Assembly (NCBI GenBank): GCA_037951165.1
Contig: JBBDHG010000051.1
Location: 8,457,501-8,521,500, forward strand
DNA length: 64,000 nt
DNA from: Lophius americanus
Taxonomy: Eukaryota > Chordata > Actinopteri > Lophiiformes > Lophiidae
Direction of reading: 5' to 3'
A model generated the notes under the pieces. The model searched no databases, was not told the DNA's origin, and saw only the letters and a list, made by a program, of their open reading frames with translations. The translations under genes and the position numbers were made by a program. This document shows positions 11,701-24,800 of this stretch, one piece after another (the first letter of the stretch is position 1; each line of letters starts with the position of its first letter).

Positions 11701-14700
11701 ATCACTGGGACCATCCCAGTGATCGGGTGTGGACCGATGCAGTGGTGAGGGCAGGTATTGGTACAGCGATGAGCATACCTGATTTGAAGACATGAATATT
11801 AGATATGAACCTTCAGAGGCGTTTGGCAGTTCTGTTACTCTGAGGCAGCATGGAGGAATATGCTACTGGTTGCTCATTAAACAACACCTGTTGTGTTAGC
11901 ATATTAATACATCACTGCAGGAGGTAGCACCGCCAACAGGAGTGCTACTAGAGGAAGATAACTATTTCAAGCCTCTTCAGAACCAATCAAACACCACAGA
12001 GGCTCATCACAGGATCGACCCACTCCTCAGACCCATTACCAACTGCTAATCACTTATCGCAAGAAGCACAAAGACTTAGAGTTGCAGAGCCTGCAGCCAT
12101 TATTGGTCCAGAGGAAGGACAATGGCGAGCTGTGGCCTCCAGATCAGACCACCTTGTCTGGATTATCACATTCCTACAGATGATGATGTCGATGTGAGCA
12201 CCGGCTCGTTTGTTTTAAAAACACGCTCCAATCCTGGTAATTTAATTTGAACTTCAGACAGATATCAAATCAGAGTCACATGACTATCCTCGGCTCTGCT
12301 ACCATGACGGCACACAGAGATGTCATGTTTGACAGGAAGATGCAAAAGCAGAAGCTGGAGTCAGAGCTACCACGACCCAAAGAAGCCAAACACTTTGCAT
12401 CAGCATCAGAGGTCACTGGAGCAGTAGTAAGTGTGATAGCCTTCAGACTGCTACTGGCTTCCATGTGATACAGTATCGTGAAACTCTGAACTCATGTGAG
12501 AACAGGCGTTTGTTTTCTTACGTTGGAGGGACTGCTGACCGCCCCCGTGTGAAGCACGGTAGTTTCCTTGCTGGTAGTTTCCTGGCGGCGGAGTGCTGCT
12601 GTACTGTCCTCTGCCATGCTGGTTCCTGTTCAGATTGTGGCTAAAAGAAGGGAAAAGGTTTTAGTCAAATACTCTCCAACAACACGACCTAAGAGAAGAG
12701 AGAGTGCCACCATCTATAAACCATACAGCAAAGCTGCTCTCAACATGTAGTCAACCTTTCCCTTTACTGTTACGGCTACACTTCTGTCACAGATGATTCC
12801 TGAGACTCTCCTCCACCCTCTCCTCCCTCCCTGCCTGCACTCGTTTATTCACTTCTTTTCCACACTCACCAATGCTCCGAACAGTTGATCCCAAGTACTT
12901 AAAACTCCTGCACCTTCTCCATATGTATCCTCGCCGTTCCACCGGCCTCCCTTTGATTCACACACATGTATTCTGTCTTGCTGCGACTGATCTTCATTTC
13001 ACTTCTCTCCAGCCCATACCTTCACCTTTCCAGGTTTTACCTCCACCTGGTACCTGCTCTCACTATAGATCATCATGTCACACGCAAACATCACTGTCGA
13101 CATTGACTCCTGCCTGACTTCATCTTCCAATCACTATGGCAAACAAGAAGGGGCTCATAGCCAACCTTGATGCAGTCCCACCTCCATCTTGAACCCCTTT
13201 GTCCTTTCTGCTGCACACTTCACAGCTGACATGCTGCTTTCAGACAAATCCTGTACCACACTTCTGTGTCACTCCAGACTTCCTCTTACAATAACTCAAT
13301 TCCTCCCTCGGCACTCCGTTGCACATGTTCTAAAATGTACAAAGACACAATGCAAGTCCTTCTGGTCTTCTCAATACTTCTGCGTCAGAACTCTCAAATG
13401 TATTCGAGGTCAAGTATTGATGTTTTGATATTGAGGACTGGATATTTGTTTTATTCAGGAGGTTTGAAAAATTCTCGAGGATCATTCCTGAAATGAAATT
13501 TTCTTCTTGCCAAAGAACTGTAAAACGATCTTTTCGTTTTCGTCTAACCATCCTCTCGCAATCTGCCTGAACCACTTACTCCGCCTCCGTCAGCAATAAA
13601 TAGAGAATAAATTTGTGAGGATGATTAGAATCCAGAAGGGCGACAGCGAGTCAGAGCCAGATGTTCAATTATTCACGTATCCTTAATGATAATACCAGCT
13701 TGTGGCACCGAGAGGCCCTATCCTAATCAAGGAGGTCGGCTACATGTGGGACGTCAGAATAATTTAAACACATTTTCCTCTGTCAACACTCAAAACCAGT
13801 CACGGTTCTGTTAAAGGCCCAGTGTATAAAATTTAGTGGCACTAAGCAATGAATATCTAGATCGCAACTTATTTTACACATTTGGCAGACCGTCTCCATC
13901 CATGAATCTACGGTGTCCTTCAGGTGTAAAAAAAAAAAGTTCCTTTAGGTATATTTACTAATGTAAAACTATAAGTCAAAGCTGTTGATGGGTATAATGA
14001 GCAGCTTTGTTCATTATACACTGTAGCTTACTGCAAATCGGAAGATTGGATTGGAAGTTAGCCGGTTCGAGCCTTAGCAATTATACATATCGTAGGGTCC
14101 TTGAGCAAGACCCTGAACCCAATATGTTCCCCGGACGTTTCAAAGAAGCTGCCAAGTTCCCCCTCAGGGATAGATAAAATGCAGAGAACTTAAATTTCCA
14201 TCGGGATAAATGAAGTATTTATTATTAATAATAATAATAATAATAATAATTATTATAAACAGCCGAGCATGAACTTCACCGTCAAAAAACTGAAAGCAGG
14301 AAAACCTGGGTGGCTGCTGGTGTTTGAGGCTCAGGAAGAGATGTGCTGCAATCTCTTCCTCTATCCCTAACTGAATGTTTTCTTGACTCAGAGCCGCTAA
14401 TGTCACATCACTATTAAGTAAATGCGACCAAGCGGGAACAAGTGATCTGCACAGTGCAGCTGTTGGTCGCCTGCAAAGTTGAATCATGGTAAAAATAAAA
14501 CCCACTCTAGGGTCATAGTTCAGTTTTTTTCCCATTCTAGGCTGCTGTACAAACATGGTAGAGCAAAATGGTGGCCTCTATGAAAGAGCCCCTACTGACA
14601 TAAAAGGACTTTTTCTAACTAACATTAAAACAAAATTATTTTCAGCCGATTATAGTCTAAAACAGCGCTATGCAAGTTATATTCCATTTATAAAAAGAGA

Positions 14701-17700
14701 TTCCCTTAAATTTACACACTATACCTTAAAGTCAGCAGTTTCAAATCTGTACAAACCTGAAGGGTTCAGTACGTACCTCAGAGACCGGAAACCGGACTGG
14801 TCCAGGTGGGCCTGCTGTCTATTAGGGTTGAAGCCTAGCTGTGGTTTCCATTGACCCCTGCCGCCCCGGTTAAAGTCCTCTGGTTTCAGGACCTGAGTGG
14901 GGATCCTGGGAGACACAGGGGATTTTATGGCACTCAGACGTGCTCTGATTCATGTGACTGGAACCATCAGGAAGCATCTTAAGGTTCCATCCATTACACT
15001 CACTTTGCTTCCGGAAGGAGGACTGCCTTGAACACAAAGTCATCTGCATACTGGGGGTCCTTGAACTTCACTCTGGAACCAAGACAACACCATCAACATC
15101 CCCACCAGTGACATCTGACAATTACGTTACATTACAGTCTAACACATTTTAAATTTCTTTTCTCAGACACAAAATGTAAAATTCTTCTATTTATTTGCGT
15201 TAATTTTAACTTTTAATATTGTTTTTTATATTTTTTCTTGGTCATAATGTTTGTATTTTTGGTGCATATTTGGCCTATTTTTACCTCTGCCTGTTGCCAT
15301 GGTTCCAAAGAAGAAAAATCTTGTCTTTGATTTGACGAAAAGTAATCTCAGTTGTCTTTCTTGGATATATGGGTTTATTACAGAAAGATTTGTTATATTA
15401 GAGACGATTCTGGCAAGCTCAGGTATGGGTCTCATCCCAGATTCTTGCCATTCAGATTCAGCAGGACTATTTTATGCTTACAATATCAGTATCAATCTAC
15501 CAGGTCAGGCTAACTAGTCCTTCACACAGAATGTTGCGCACATTTTTCAAACATAACATAATGAAAAGACTTAAGAAAAAAAGTGTGGCATAGAAAGTAT
15601 GTCCATTTACCTAACAGGCACCAACATTTTGATGAATGAAGTCCCATCTATCATCTATCTATAAGACCTAAAAATTTGGAATCACTGAGTTCCTTCCGAG
15701 ACCCAGTACAAAGTTCAAACTGGTCCTCAGACTCTGGACTTGGAGTGAAATCTAGACAGGTTGTCATGACGTCACTGTTCAGGTTTGATGTCTAACGATC
15801 TGAATGAATGTTTATTGAACCAGAACCAAACCTCCTGAGGTCAAAACACTACTTACCCGATGGAGCCGTTTTGTGCAATGTCTCGGAGCAGAGGGACGGG
15901 TGACATCACCACCCTGTGGGATGAAGATGAGAAGATCAGTCAGACCATTTAAGGGTGACAGGAGATGCAGAAGGAGGGCGGTCCTTACTTATCTGGTAGA
16001 ATCGGGTCGTCATCAAGATTTAAGATGCCTTGGACTCCGTGACAGAGCTCAGCAGGGATTTCTGTGGCCTGATGAGAAAAAGCTCAGGTTCACTCACAGC
16101 CTATCAGAGAACTTCGTCCTAAATTGGATATATATCTGATGTTTTTCAAAGCGACCTCAGACTCAACGGTCATGTCGCATTTCATCCGGCTTTTACGTCA
16201 TTGAAGTGAGATAGATGTCCGGGAGGCGAGATGTTGCATGATCAAATGTAAACAATGGAGGAAACAAGCATGGCCGACAAACTTCTTCCCTTTATCACTT
16301 GGTCATAATTTTGTCGGCTATGATTGCACAACTTAAAAAATTGATACACACACGCTGACACTTGTAGCATCCATATTTTCCTCCGTAAACACAGCGTGCT
16401 GCGTGTGATGTCAGGTCTTCTCCTGCGCATTTGGGTCACTTCAGGGACGAAGGATGTTCACACCGGAGTCTGATGGCGGTCGCATCTAATTATAAAGTGA
16501 ACAACCATGCCAAAAAATGGAATCTCAGCAAAAAATCTGAATGGAGCATTAAGACCTGAAGGGTGAACGTAGCCTTGGGCAGGTTTTTATCCTGCTAGAA
16601 TCACACCGCTATGTTCTTATATGCGGTGGGGGAAAATTTCATACAGCATCACATGTCAATATTTAGGCGGGGTATATTTTGTTGTTAGATAGACACCATA
16701 AATAAATATTTTATTATATGAACTTCAAATATAACTTGAACTTTTTAGTACTAGAATAATAAAATGTGACCTCAATAACGGCGGCATTTGTTTGGAGGAA
16801 AACAAACGGCATCAGTGACCGGCGTGGGTTAACTGGGTAAATTCATAATTTGTCGTGGAAAAAAAAGTGTAACATTATGCTTCTGAGTTTGAATACATTA
16901 AACGCATTCCTACAAAGGATGCCATTTTAATTCCCCAATATTTTATTAGTTTCAGAAAACAGAGAGAAGCTACATCGACAACTGAGACGAGCCACAACCA
17001 TTAATTTATCTATCTATTCTGATGATGTAGAAGTGTTTATCTCATGAACATGGGCCAGACAATCAGCTCTAGCTGAGGAGACACCTGCAGAACCACAGCA
17101 GAACATCTGCAGCGGTAGCATAGTTTCTGACAAACCAAAGGAGGAGGGAACTTTAACTAGTTACTGGTAGCGTCAGACTTAAGAACTATCAGTGTGTTTA
17201 ATCTGGATATGGCTGATGATGGATGGAAACAGTGAAAACAATTGTTTCTACTCTTTATACTATACATTAATAATATTTGTAATGTTACCGATTTTCAAAA
17301 TTTTCACATTTTTTCAGATGCTACAAATATGTTTTGTTCTAGGAAAACTTAATCAATTTTTACCTGCAGGAGCTGGAAATCCTCAAAACATAGTTGGTAA
17401 TAATAAATTGTCTCATTATTATAAAAAATGAATTTGGGGTTTGGAAATCCAAAAGAAACTGAAAGCAATATTTAATAAATTTTCAGTGGTGTTGAAGTTG
17501 AAAGAGTTATTGAATCAATTTTTTAGGGGATGTGAGCATCCATAAATCAATTACTAAAATTACAAAAACAAAATATTGTCTCTGTCAGCCGCAATCCTTT
17601 ATTAAAGCTGGGTATATATTAAACAATGTATTGCTCACTTAAACATCCATAAATATCTGACTGTCAAGTTGTGGGAATCAACAGTTAAAACTGTAACATA

Positions 17701-20700
17701 TTTAAATGTTCTATTACAAAAACAAGACATATCATTATGACCTCATATCCCACTGTTTCTAAAGTCTCATGTCATGAAATTTAATGATTTGGTTTATCAT
17801 AAAATAATGCATATAATAGCAAGCACAGTGTTTCCTCTATGTACATTTAGTAGCGGCGTCCCACTGCTTTTATTACCGACTCTGCTTCGGAATTTTATGA
17901 AATGTCATGTAGTCGTATTACACAACTCTGCAAAGGCTGTTAATTTGACACGACAGTGTCGACACATCCCCGGAATGCTGTAGAATCTGGGAGACTCGCA
18001 CCTGAGGAGACCTAGACGAATAAAGGTGCGAGTACGACTTTAGAGTCTTGACGTTTAATTTCAACTCATAATGAGTTAATCATACGTTTGCAGTAGCTAG
18101 GGATTAGTTGCTCACACTGTACGATCAAAATCCTCTTGCACGACATGAGTGCACACTGTACCTCCCGACCGGCGCCTGTAGCTTCTTGTCGCTATTTATA
18201 ATTGTCAATCAAGTTTTGAATGAAAGCTCCGAGTCAGAAAAAAAGTTTGTTTGTTAGCAACATGCTAACAAGACAGAGACGAGCTTCTTGATTATTTTGC
18301 TGTCCCGTGTGTCGAAACTTCTTTCTTTTTTTTTAAAGTTGCCGGCCATGTCTGGATTCGGTGTCTAGAACCTCTGGACAGTATTGCTGGTCTATCTTGC
18401 AGACACTTGGATGTAGGCGAGCTACGTTTGACTGTATGTAGTGTTAACTTTATAGCAAATACCGCTGAAAGCTGCGCTCTTATTCGTCCTTTCTTATTAG
18501 CCACAAACTGCACTTTCTACTTAATGACAACTTATTATTTTTATTATTCCAAACGCCCATGGCAACTCAGACGCGCCGCCACTTGTGACAGGCGCATTGA
18601 GAAAAGAAGGCGCAGACGTCGGTTGATCGAGTCGATACCCTGCCAAAACATCATCCTACCTCTGTAGGGGGGCTGATTATTGGCCCTCGTGTCTAAGTGT
18701 TCACTGTGCTACAAACGACAAAGGACTGACACCGCCAGGCGGTCCGGCAGTCCTGCGGCTTCTTTTCAGAAGTGATTCGGGTTCAAATCATACAGTGTAC
18801 GTCCGGTTTACGGAAAAAAGACAGCGAGAGCAGGGTTTCAATATAACAGAGCATTACAGCTATGTTTTTTTAAAAGCCAAGAAAAACGAAGTGCTCTGAA
18901 TCAGACTGCGGGCTTGGCAACTGAAACACATATTGTGGGTGAGTCTATATCAGTATTGGTTATAAGTATGAGTAAGTATACGTACAAAAAATTATAAAAA
19001 CAGTAAGTGCTCTAAACTAGGCTGTAGTCTATATTGGTTGTAAGTATAAGTTTAAGTAGAAATAGTAGTAAATAAATCATTTTATAATATTGTTTTGTGA
19101 AGTTTGACTTTTGTACTTCTACAATAAAAATATAGTTCAGTATATTGATTCGGCATAGGTTTTTACGTCGGATGCCCTTCCTGATATATCCCTCCCATTT
19201 ATCCGGTCTTGGGACCTGCAATAGATGTGGCTGGGTAGGCTGGTAGCACTAAGGACCTTTTGCCTAAGGGACCACACTTGATTTTTCTCACGCACTCTTT
19301 GGATTGTGAAAACAATTTTTCTACAAAAAGCTAAAAAGGGATTAAAAGGAGATGCATTTCTGTTGTTGAAATTAAACTATGGAAAGCTTCCAACAAAGAC
19401 TTAAAAATGTGTCGTTTGCCATTATTGAGGATAACAAGTATGAATAATATTCAATGTTTTCGAATGCAGTGCACACAAACATAATGATAGGTTTCACATA
19501 TATATGTATTTTTAACAAACATGAGGTTCTTCACCTGCAGGGAGTCAGAGCGGTACAGCTCATGGATGAAGTCAAAGAGAGGATGGGACTTCCCAAGGAA
19601 CAACAAATCACTGCCCAGACTGTTCCTTCTCTCTGAAACACACAAGGGGACAAGACCAAGACACCTGAAACCAGAGACCTGGAACCATCAAAACAGAAAC
19701 TTTGACTGAAGGGAGGGAGAAGAACTACCGAGAACTGGACTGAATGGCGGAGAGCAACCAGTGAGACCTGGATTGAGGGGGAGGACCACAGAGGCCTGGA
19801 CTGATGGCCTGAGGACCACTTTTGGACTGGAGCCCCCCATGCTAATTAGAATCCCCTGTAAATGTAAAGAACCAATGGACTCCATCACCCCTGTGTTCAC
19901 AGACTCAGCCCCCTCCGATTTGATAAACAAACATAGTTAATGCCAGGGCTCCGGAAAAAAATAAAAATAAATTTAAGGCCATTAGCTCCTATACCCAAAA
20001 TATTTAGGAGCCAAATTAATTTTTCAGGAGTCAAAATATTTCAAGCACTGTTAAAAGTCTGCCATAGCTTTTCTTTCGATTCTTTACCGCCTGTCTTTGT
20101 TTCCCCTGCGTCCCATTGTGTGCTATATATATTCTTCGCACAATATGTGCCATGTCCAGTATACAATCTTATTTCATAAATACATCACTTAAATGTCAAA
20201 TCTTTTTTCCCCAACATTTTATTGAACTATGTAGGCTGTCAGGAAATTTCTGGTCTCAAAATTAAAAAGTGAGTTGCATTGGCGAGTATTTTAGTCGCCA
20301 TCTGGAAACCTGATTATGTGAACTGAAGTTAATTGAAATCCGTTTAATATGCTTTCACCAGATATTAGGTTCAATTAAGTCTTGATAAACCTGAAGTTTC
20401 TGGTTCTCTATTTCACAGTGAGTCCAATCTTTGAAAAAACGAAGCCTTTATTCAAACCTATCATCTTGAACTGGTCTCAATAGAACCACCTGACAGATTT
20501 CATCGAAGGGTGACTAGAACCAAACCCAGGGGGGAGAACCAGAGTCCACATTCAGCTTCCTGTTACATCTAGAATCAACATTTTAGCCAACATTTTATTT
20601 CTTTAACAAATAAAGACTTTAAATCTTTGTTCTATGAAGGAAAACAAAGAAGATTCAACTTCTTGTAAAATGCTCACCTTCCTCTGACCTTAGGTCAGCA

Positions 20701-21814
20701 TAGACATCAGCCAGCGCCGCCCGCAGCCGCCGTTCATCCACGAAAGGCAACAATGCAACACCTTCAAAATAAAACCCCATAAATAGATAAAAATTCTCAC
20801 CGTTCATTTCCTTACCATTAAGTTAGCGAGCTAGATAAGGAAAATTTTAACTCATATTTTTATTTCAAAAGAATTAATTTTTCTATTTTAAATGAATATT
20901 CAGCTCTAGTTGAATGTTAATGCATTTCTATCATAGTTTCTATTTCTATTTAATTCATATTTCCATTTCCACATCATTTTTTTGTTTCCATTATCAATGT
21001 TTTTCTACTATTACCTCTTATTGTTCTATATTTGATTATATTTACTGTAACTAATCCTTATTGTAAATGAACCAGCTCTAAATGTTGACTGATAAGGTTG
21101 TTGACTCACCCTGCCAGGCATATTTCTTTCCATTGAGATCGATGGCAAAATCGTCTGGGTAGAAGTCGATGATGGACGAGTCCTGGTTGTTAAATGAGAT
21201 GAAGAAATGTGATGATCAAGCGACTGATGACCTCACAGCGCCTCCTTATGGATGCCACACTTATCGGACTGGTGATAAAAAAAAACAACAACTAAAAAAC
21301 CCCCCCAAAAAACATACCGGACTGTTCATGAGGTTTCTCCAGGTCTCTGGCAAGAAGTTACCGCTGGCAGCAGGGAACACGCTCATCAGCTGCTCCAGAG
21401 GCTTGAACTGCAGACAAGAGGTTCAGGTTGATGACAACCAGGTACAGACTACAGGAAACGTTTAAGGACATGTGACTTTGTCTGTCTGCGGTCGCGCAGC
21501 AGTCTATGGTCAAGTGACTGCATATAGGGTCAGGTGACTGAGCTTAGTCTCCAAAACCGTTACAAGCTGATCGTCAGTGACAAAAGTCCCCTGTTGGAGG
21601 CAGGTAAGGTGATTACGGTACCAAGTCTCTATTGGCGGATCTAGTCTTGCTAGCTACTGGGGATCACGGGGATAGAAGATGGAGGTGGTTTTGGATCGTG
21701 TCTTACCGGTTTGGTTCCTTTCTCGAAGTCTGTGAACATTCCTTTGATGTCTTTAAAGTCAGAGGCGAATGGGGCGTAGTGGAATGGGAAGTACCACTTC
21801 CAGGAAGCACAGCC
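2745..21814 (-). CDS. xrn2: xrn2 exons 19-31: XRN2-specific C-terminal half
   Basis: Exon 19 (GCASWKWYFPFHYAPFASDF) completes the nuclease core; exons 20-27 encode the XRN2-typical C-terminal domain, including DFAIDLNGKKYAWQ and WKPQLGFN. Exons 28-31 encode a Gly/Arg/Gln-rich disordered tail with RDD repeats, ending RGYPPPPPSRRDNWN, close to the human ending. Exon 29 (38 nt) is accepted because it alone restores phase between exons 28 and 30; exon 30 begins at an acceptor four bases from a rival AG, so a different site or an alternative transcript is possible. Intron 28 is 7 kb, the largest of the gene. Confidence 0.88.
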
Positions 21815-24800
21815 CTGTAAGCAAACATGGAAACCATCAGAACCAGCGACTGGTTGAAGAAGTTTCAAGAGGAGAATATCATGGGGAAAATTATACTGAG
21901 AATCATTAATCTTTCGGAACAGATGATTCTCCATAAACAAAAACAGAGAAATAAATAACCTTTGACCTTGAGGAAAAAATGTATGATTAGTGAAATAAAT
22001 GTCAAGCACACAGCAACTAAACCATGACTCAACACAGAACTCTAAATAATTTGTCAATTCTACTGGAACCAACTATCTAAGTTATCTAAGTCTGTTTCTG
22101 AGATATTGTTCTTACATTCTCTCAGACTCAGTGGTTCCGGTGGAGACATGGTCCGCCATCAGACTCCAACAACTCCCATAACAGGTAAAACCAATCATGT
22201 GTCTCAAATCATTATCTGGTCGAAACCATCAGGTCATTAAAGCTAAAGGTGAGCAAGACGAGAAAAAAAAACGGTCCTGTTCTTCTTCAGGAGTTCTGTA
22301 AAACTGATCAGATTGATGTCTTAGAGATGAAACCAAACCAGAAGGAGATTCTTTAGATAAGTCTGGCTAGACCAGCGACGGCCAAAACATCAGAAAAAAA
22401 TCTCTTAAAACAAAATCTCCATTGATGTTGTTTCTCCTCAACTGATGATGACGGCACAGAGGTAGGGATAGAGTTCAAGCACATTATATGACCAATAAAT
22501 AAAATGATTAGTTCATCTATTTGAAAGGATCAGCGTGTTGATTAGAGATTCTATCAGTTGTTCCTCTAATGAGTTTGATTCCTTTATTGCTTAATTATTT
22601 TTTTGTGCCGATCTTAAAACATATTTTCAGAAAGGAGCAGAGAATAGATTATTATAATAATTTGATTAAGGTCTGAAACACGTTAGATTCAATGTTTTCT
22701 GATCACATGATCCCGGGATGACCATGAAATAGGAAGAGAAGATCCTCTTCATGTTTACTTACCGTCTTGAGGATTTTCTTCGGGCTTTTTGAAAGTTAGA
22801 TACTGCAGGAGGATTAGGATAGGATCTGATCGGACTGATGTCCCTGACATTTAAAACCTTGCTCAGGCATTTAAGATATAACCGTCTGCTGCTGCATGGA
22901 TTTACAAACTCTGATGGTGTAAGATCTACCAGTGATCCTCTACTTCATGACTGACGTAGAATCTTCCGTAATAAACATTCAACAACTTTAATCTCTCGTC
23001 ATCAATGTTTCCTTATTCAACTTATATTTAAATCTGGAGAATTTTTGAAGGCACGCCCTCATTTTCAATGATGCGGAGATTTCAGGCAGATAAAACTAGG
23101 CCAAGGGTGTCGTCCCTAACGGCAAGGGACTATCTCTGGAGAGTCCTCAATCTCCTGCGTTGTACAAGCAATCCTCCTGATTGAACTCCTCAAATTAAAT
23201 TGTGACTCATTAATATTCTCAAAAAGTCCATAATGACTGAACCTAACTCTTTCTATGAGGTCTGCAATACGCTCTAAAATAAGATCCCATAATGAAAGGG
23301 AGGCAGGGGGAATGGTTAGGATGCAGGGATGAGGTGAATAAGGTGCAGGGGTTTAAGTACTTAGAGTGAACTGTTTAGAGCAACAGGTAGTATGAAAAAG
23401 AGGTGAATCCGAGTGCATGCAGGGTGGAAAAGAGTTTCAGGTGTTATCCGTGACAGAAAGTAGATGAAGATGAAAAGATAATGAACTTTTTTTCTGAGCT
23501 CAGTAATAAATTCGTATAAGCTAAATTTGGAAAAAATAAGACTTGTCGTTGGGAAGTGACTGACCAGAAACTGCTTTTTTCCAAAAAACAAAACAAAAAA
23601 ACCCCCTACAGAATAAGTTATGAACAATTACAATAAAATATGACAAATACAAATTAGATCTCACCGAGGAAGCTCATACGAGGTAAATTTACTCAGTCTG
23701 ACCAACAGCTAAGAAGTCATGCCTGAAAAACAGTGTTTTTTGGAGAGAAAAAAAGTTCCACCTAGTGAACAAAATATGGTATATACAAGACAGATCTCTT
23801 CAAGATGATTCATAAGCCCCAAATATTGCATAAATATGACTAATGTTTGAAAAAATAAGGCCCTGAAACTGAATTCGGAGCTTCCCCCATAAAAATATGC
23901 GACTGACCGTCCTAAAAAAAATCCAGTTCTTCCTTCTCATTAAGGTCAAGGAGGATGTGAAAGCCAACAGGAGCATGAATGTGTGGCGGCGTACAGGAGC
24001 GTGAATGTGTGGCAACGGGCAGGAACTAGAATGTGTGGCGGTGTACAGGAGCGTGAATGTGTAGCGGCGTACAGGAGCGTGAATGTGTAGCGGCGGAAAG
24101 GAGCGCCAATATGTGGCCGTATGGCGGAGGACAGTAGCGTGAATGTGTGGCAGCAGGGCACAAACACGCCTCTGTGCCCAGATGATCCGTTAATGAAATC
24201 ATCCCACTGTGACGGGCTGAGGATTGGCAAGCAGACGGAGTCGACAGGAGCGAGAAGAGATGGTGCTCTAAATCCCTCCCGCTCCTCTGAAGAGGGTCAG
24301 CTCATTATTTCACTCCAACAGGAAGTCCAGTGTCCTACCACAATAAAATTAGTTAGTGTCTGATCATACAGCAAACACAGAGTACTGTGATGGTGCTGCA
24401 GCGACCAGCTCCATTTGACCGGTCACCGTTGCGCCAGGAGCAGAACCAATAATCAGGGGTTTGGATCAGCGTAGTGATTAGTTCTCTCAGAAAGATTGGC
24501 GTCATATTTCACTAAATGTCGTCTGGAGCTGAAACGACCACAACAATCTGGTAGAAATCACCTGGTAGTAGTAGCGCAGCACCCAGCAGAGACCCTCCAC
24601 GTATGACTTGACCACCTTCCTCCTGAAGTCCTCGTCCGTCACGTCCACGTCAAACTTTGTCTTATAGTAGCGCTGCTTCCAGCCGTCCTCCCACAATCTG
24701 CAGAACCATCAAACAGACAGAATGAGTCAGACCTAAAATCCAACAGAAACCTCAGATACAACAGAGATGCTGGTTCGATCCCTGTTTCTAAACGCAGGTC

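Larger units (their letters stand above)
5510..12521. other. xrn2 intron 28 (7 kb), mostly unassigned
   Basis: Holds a copy of the unidirectional repeat family (8700-9260), a tRNA-derived SINE (9262-9595), a conserved-looking block (11040-11250) and a perfect 14-bp hairpin (11697-11727). The remainder is moderately complex sequence without recognisable coding or RNA genes; open frames in it lack family features. Confidence 0.6.
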
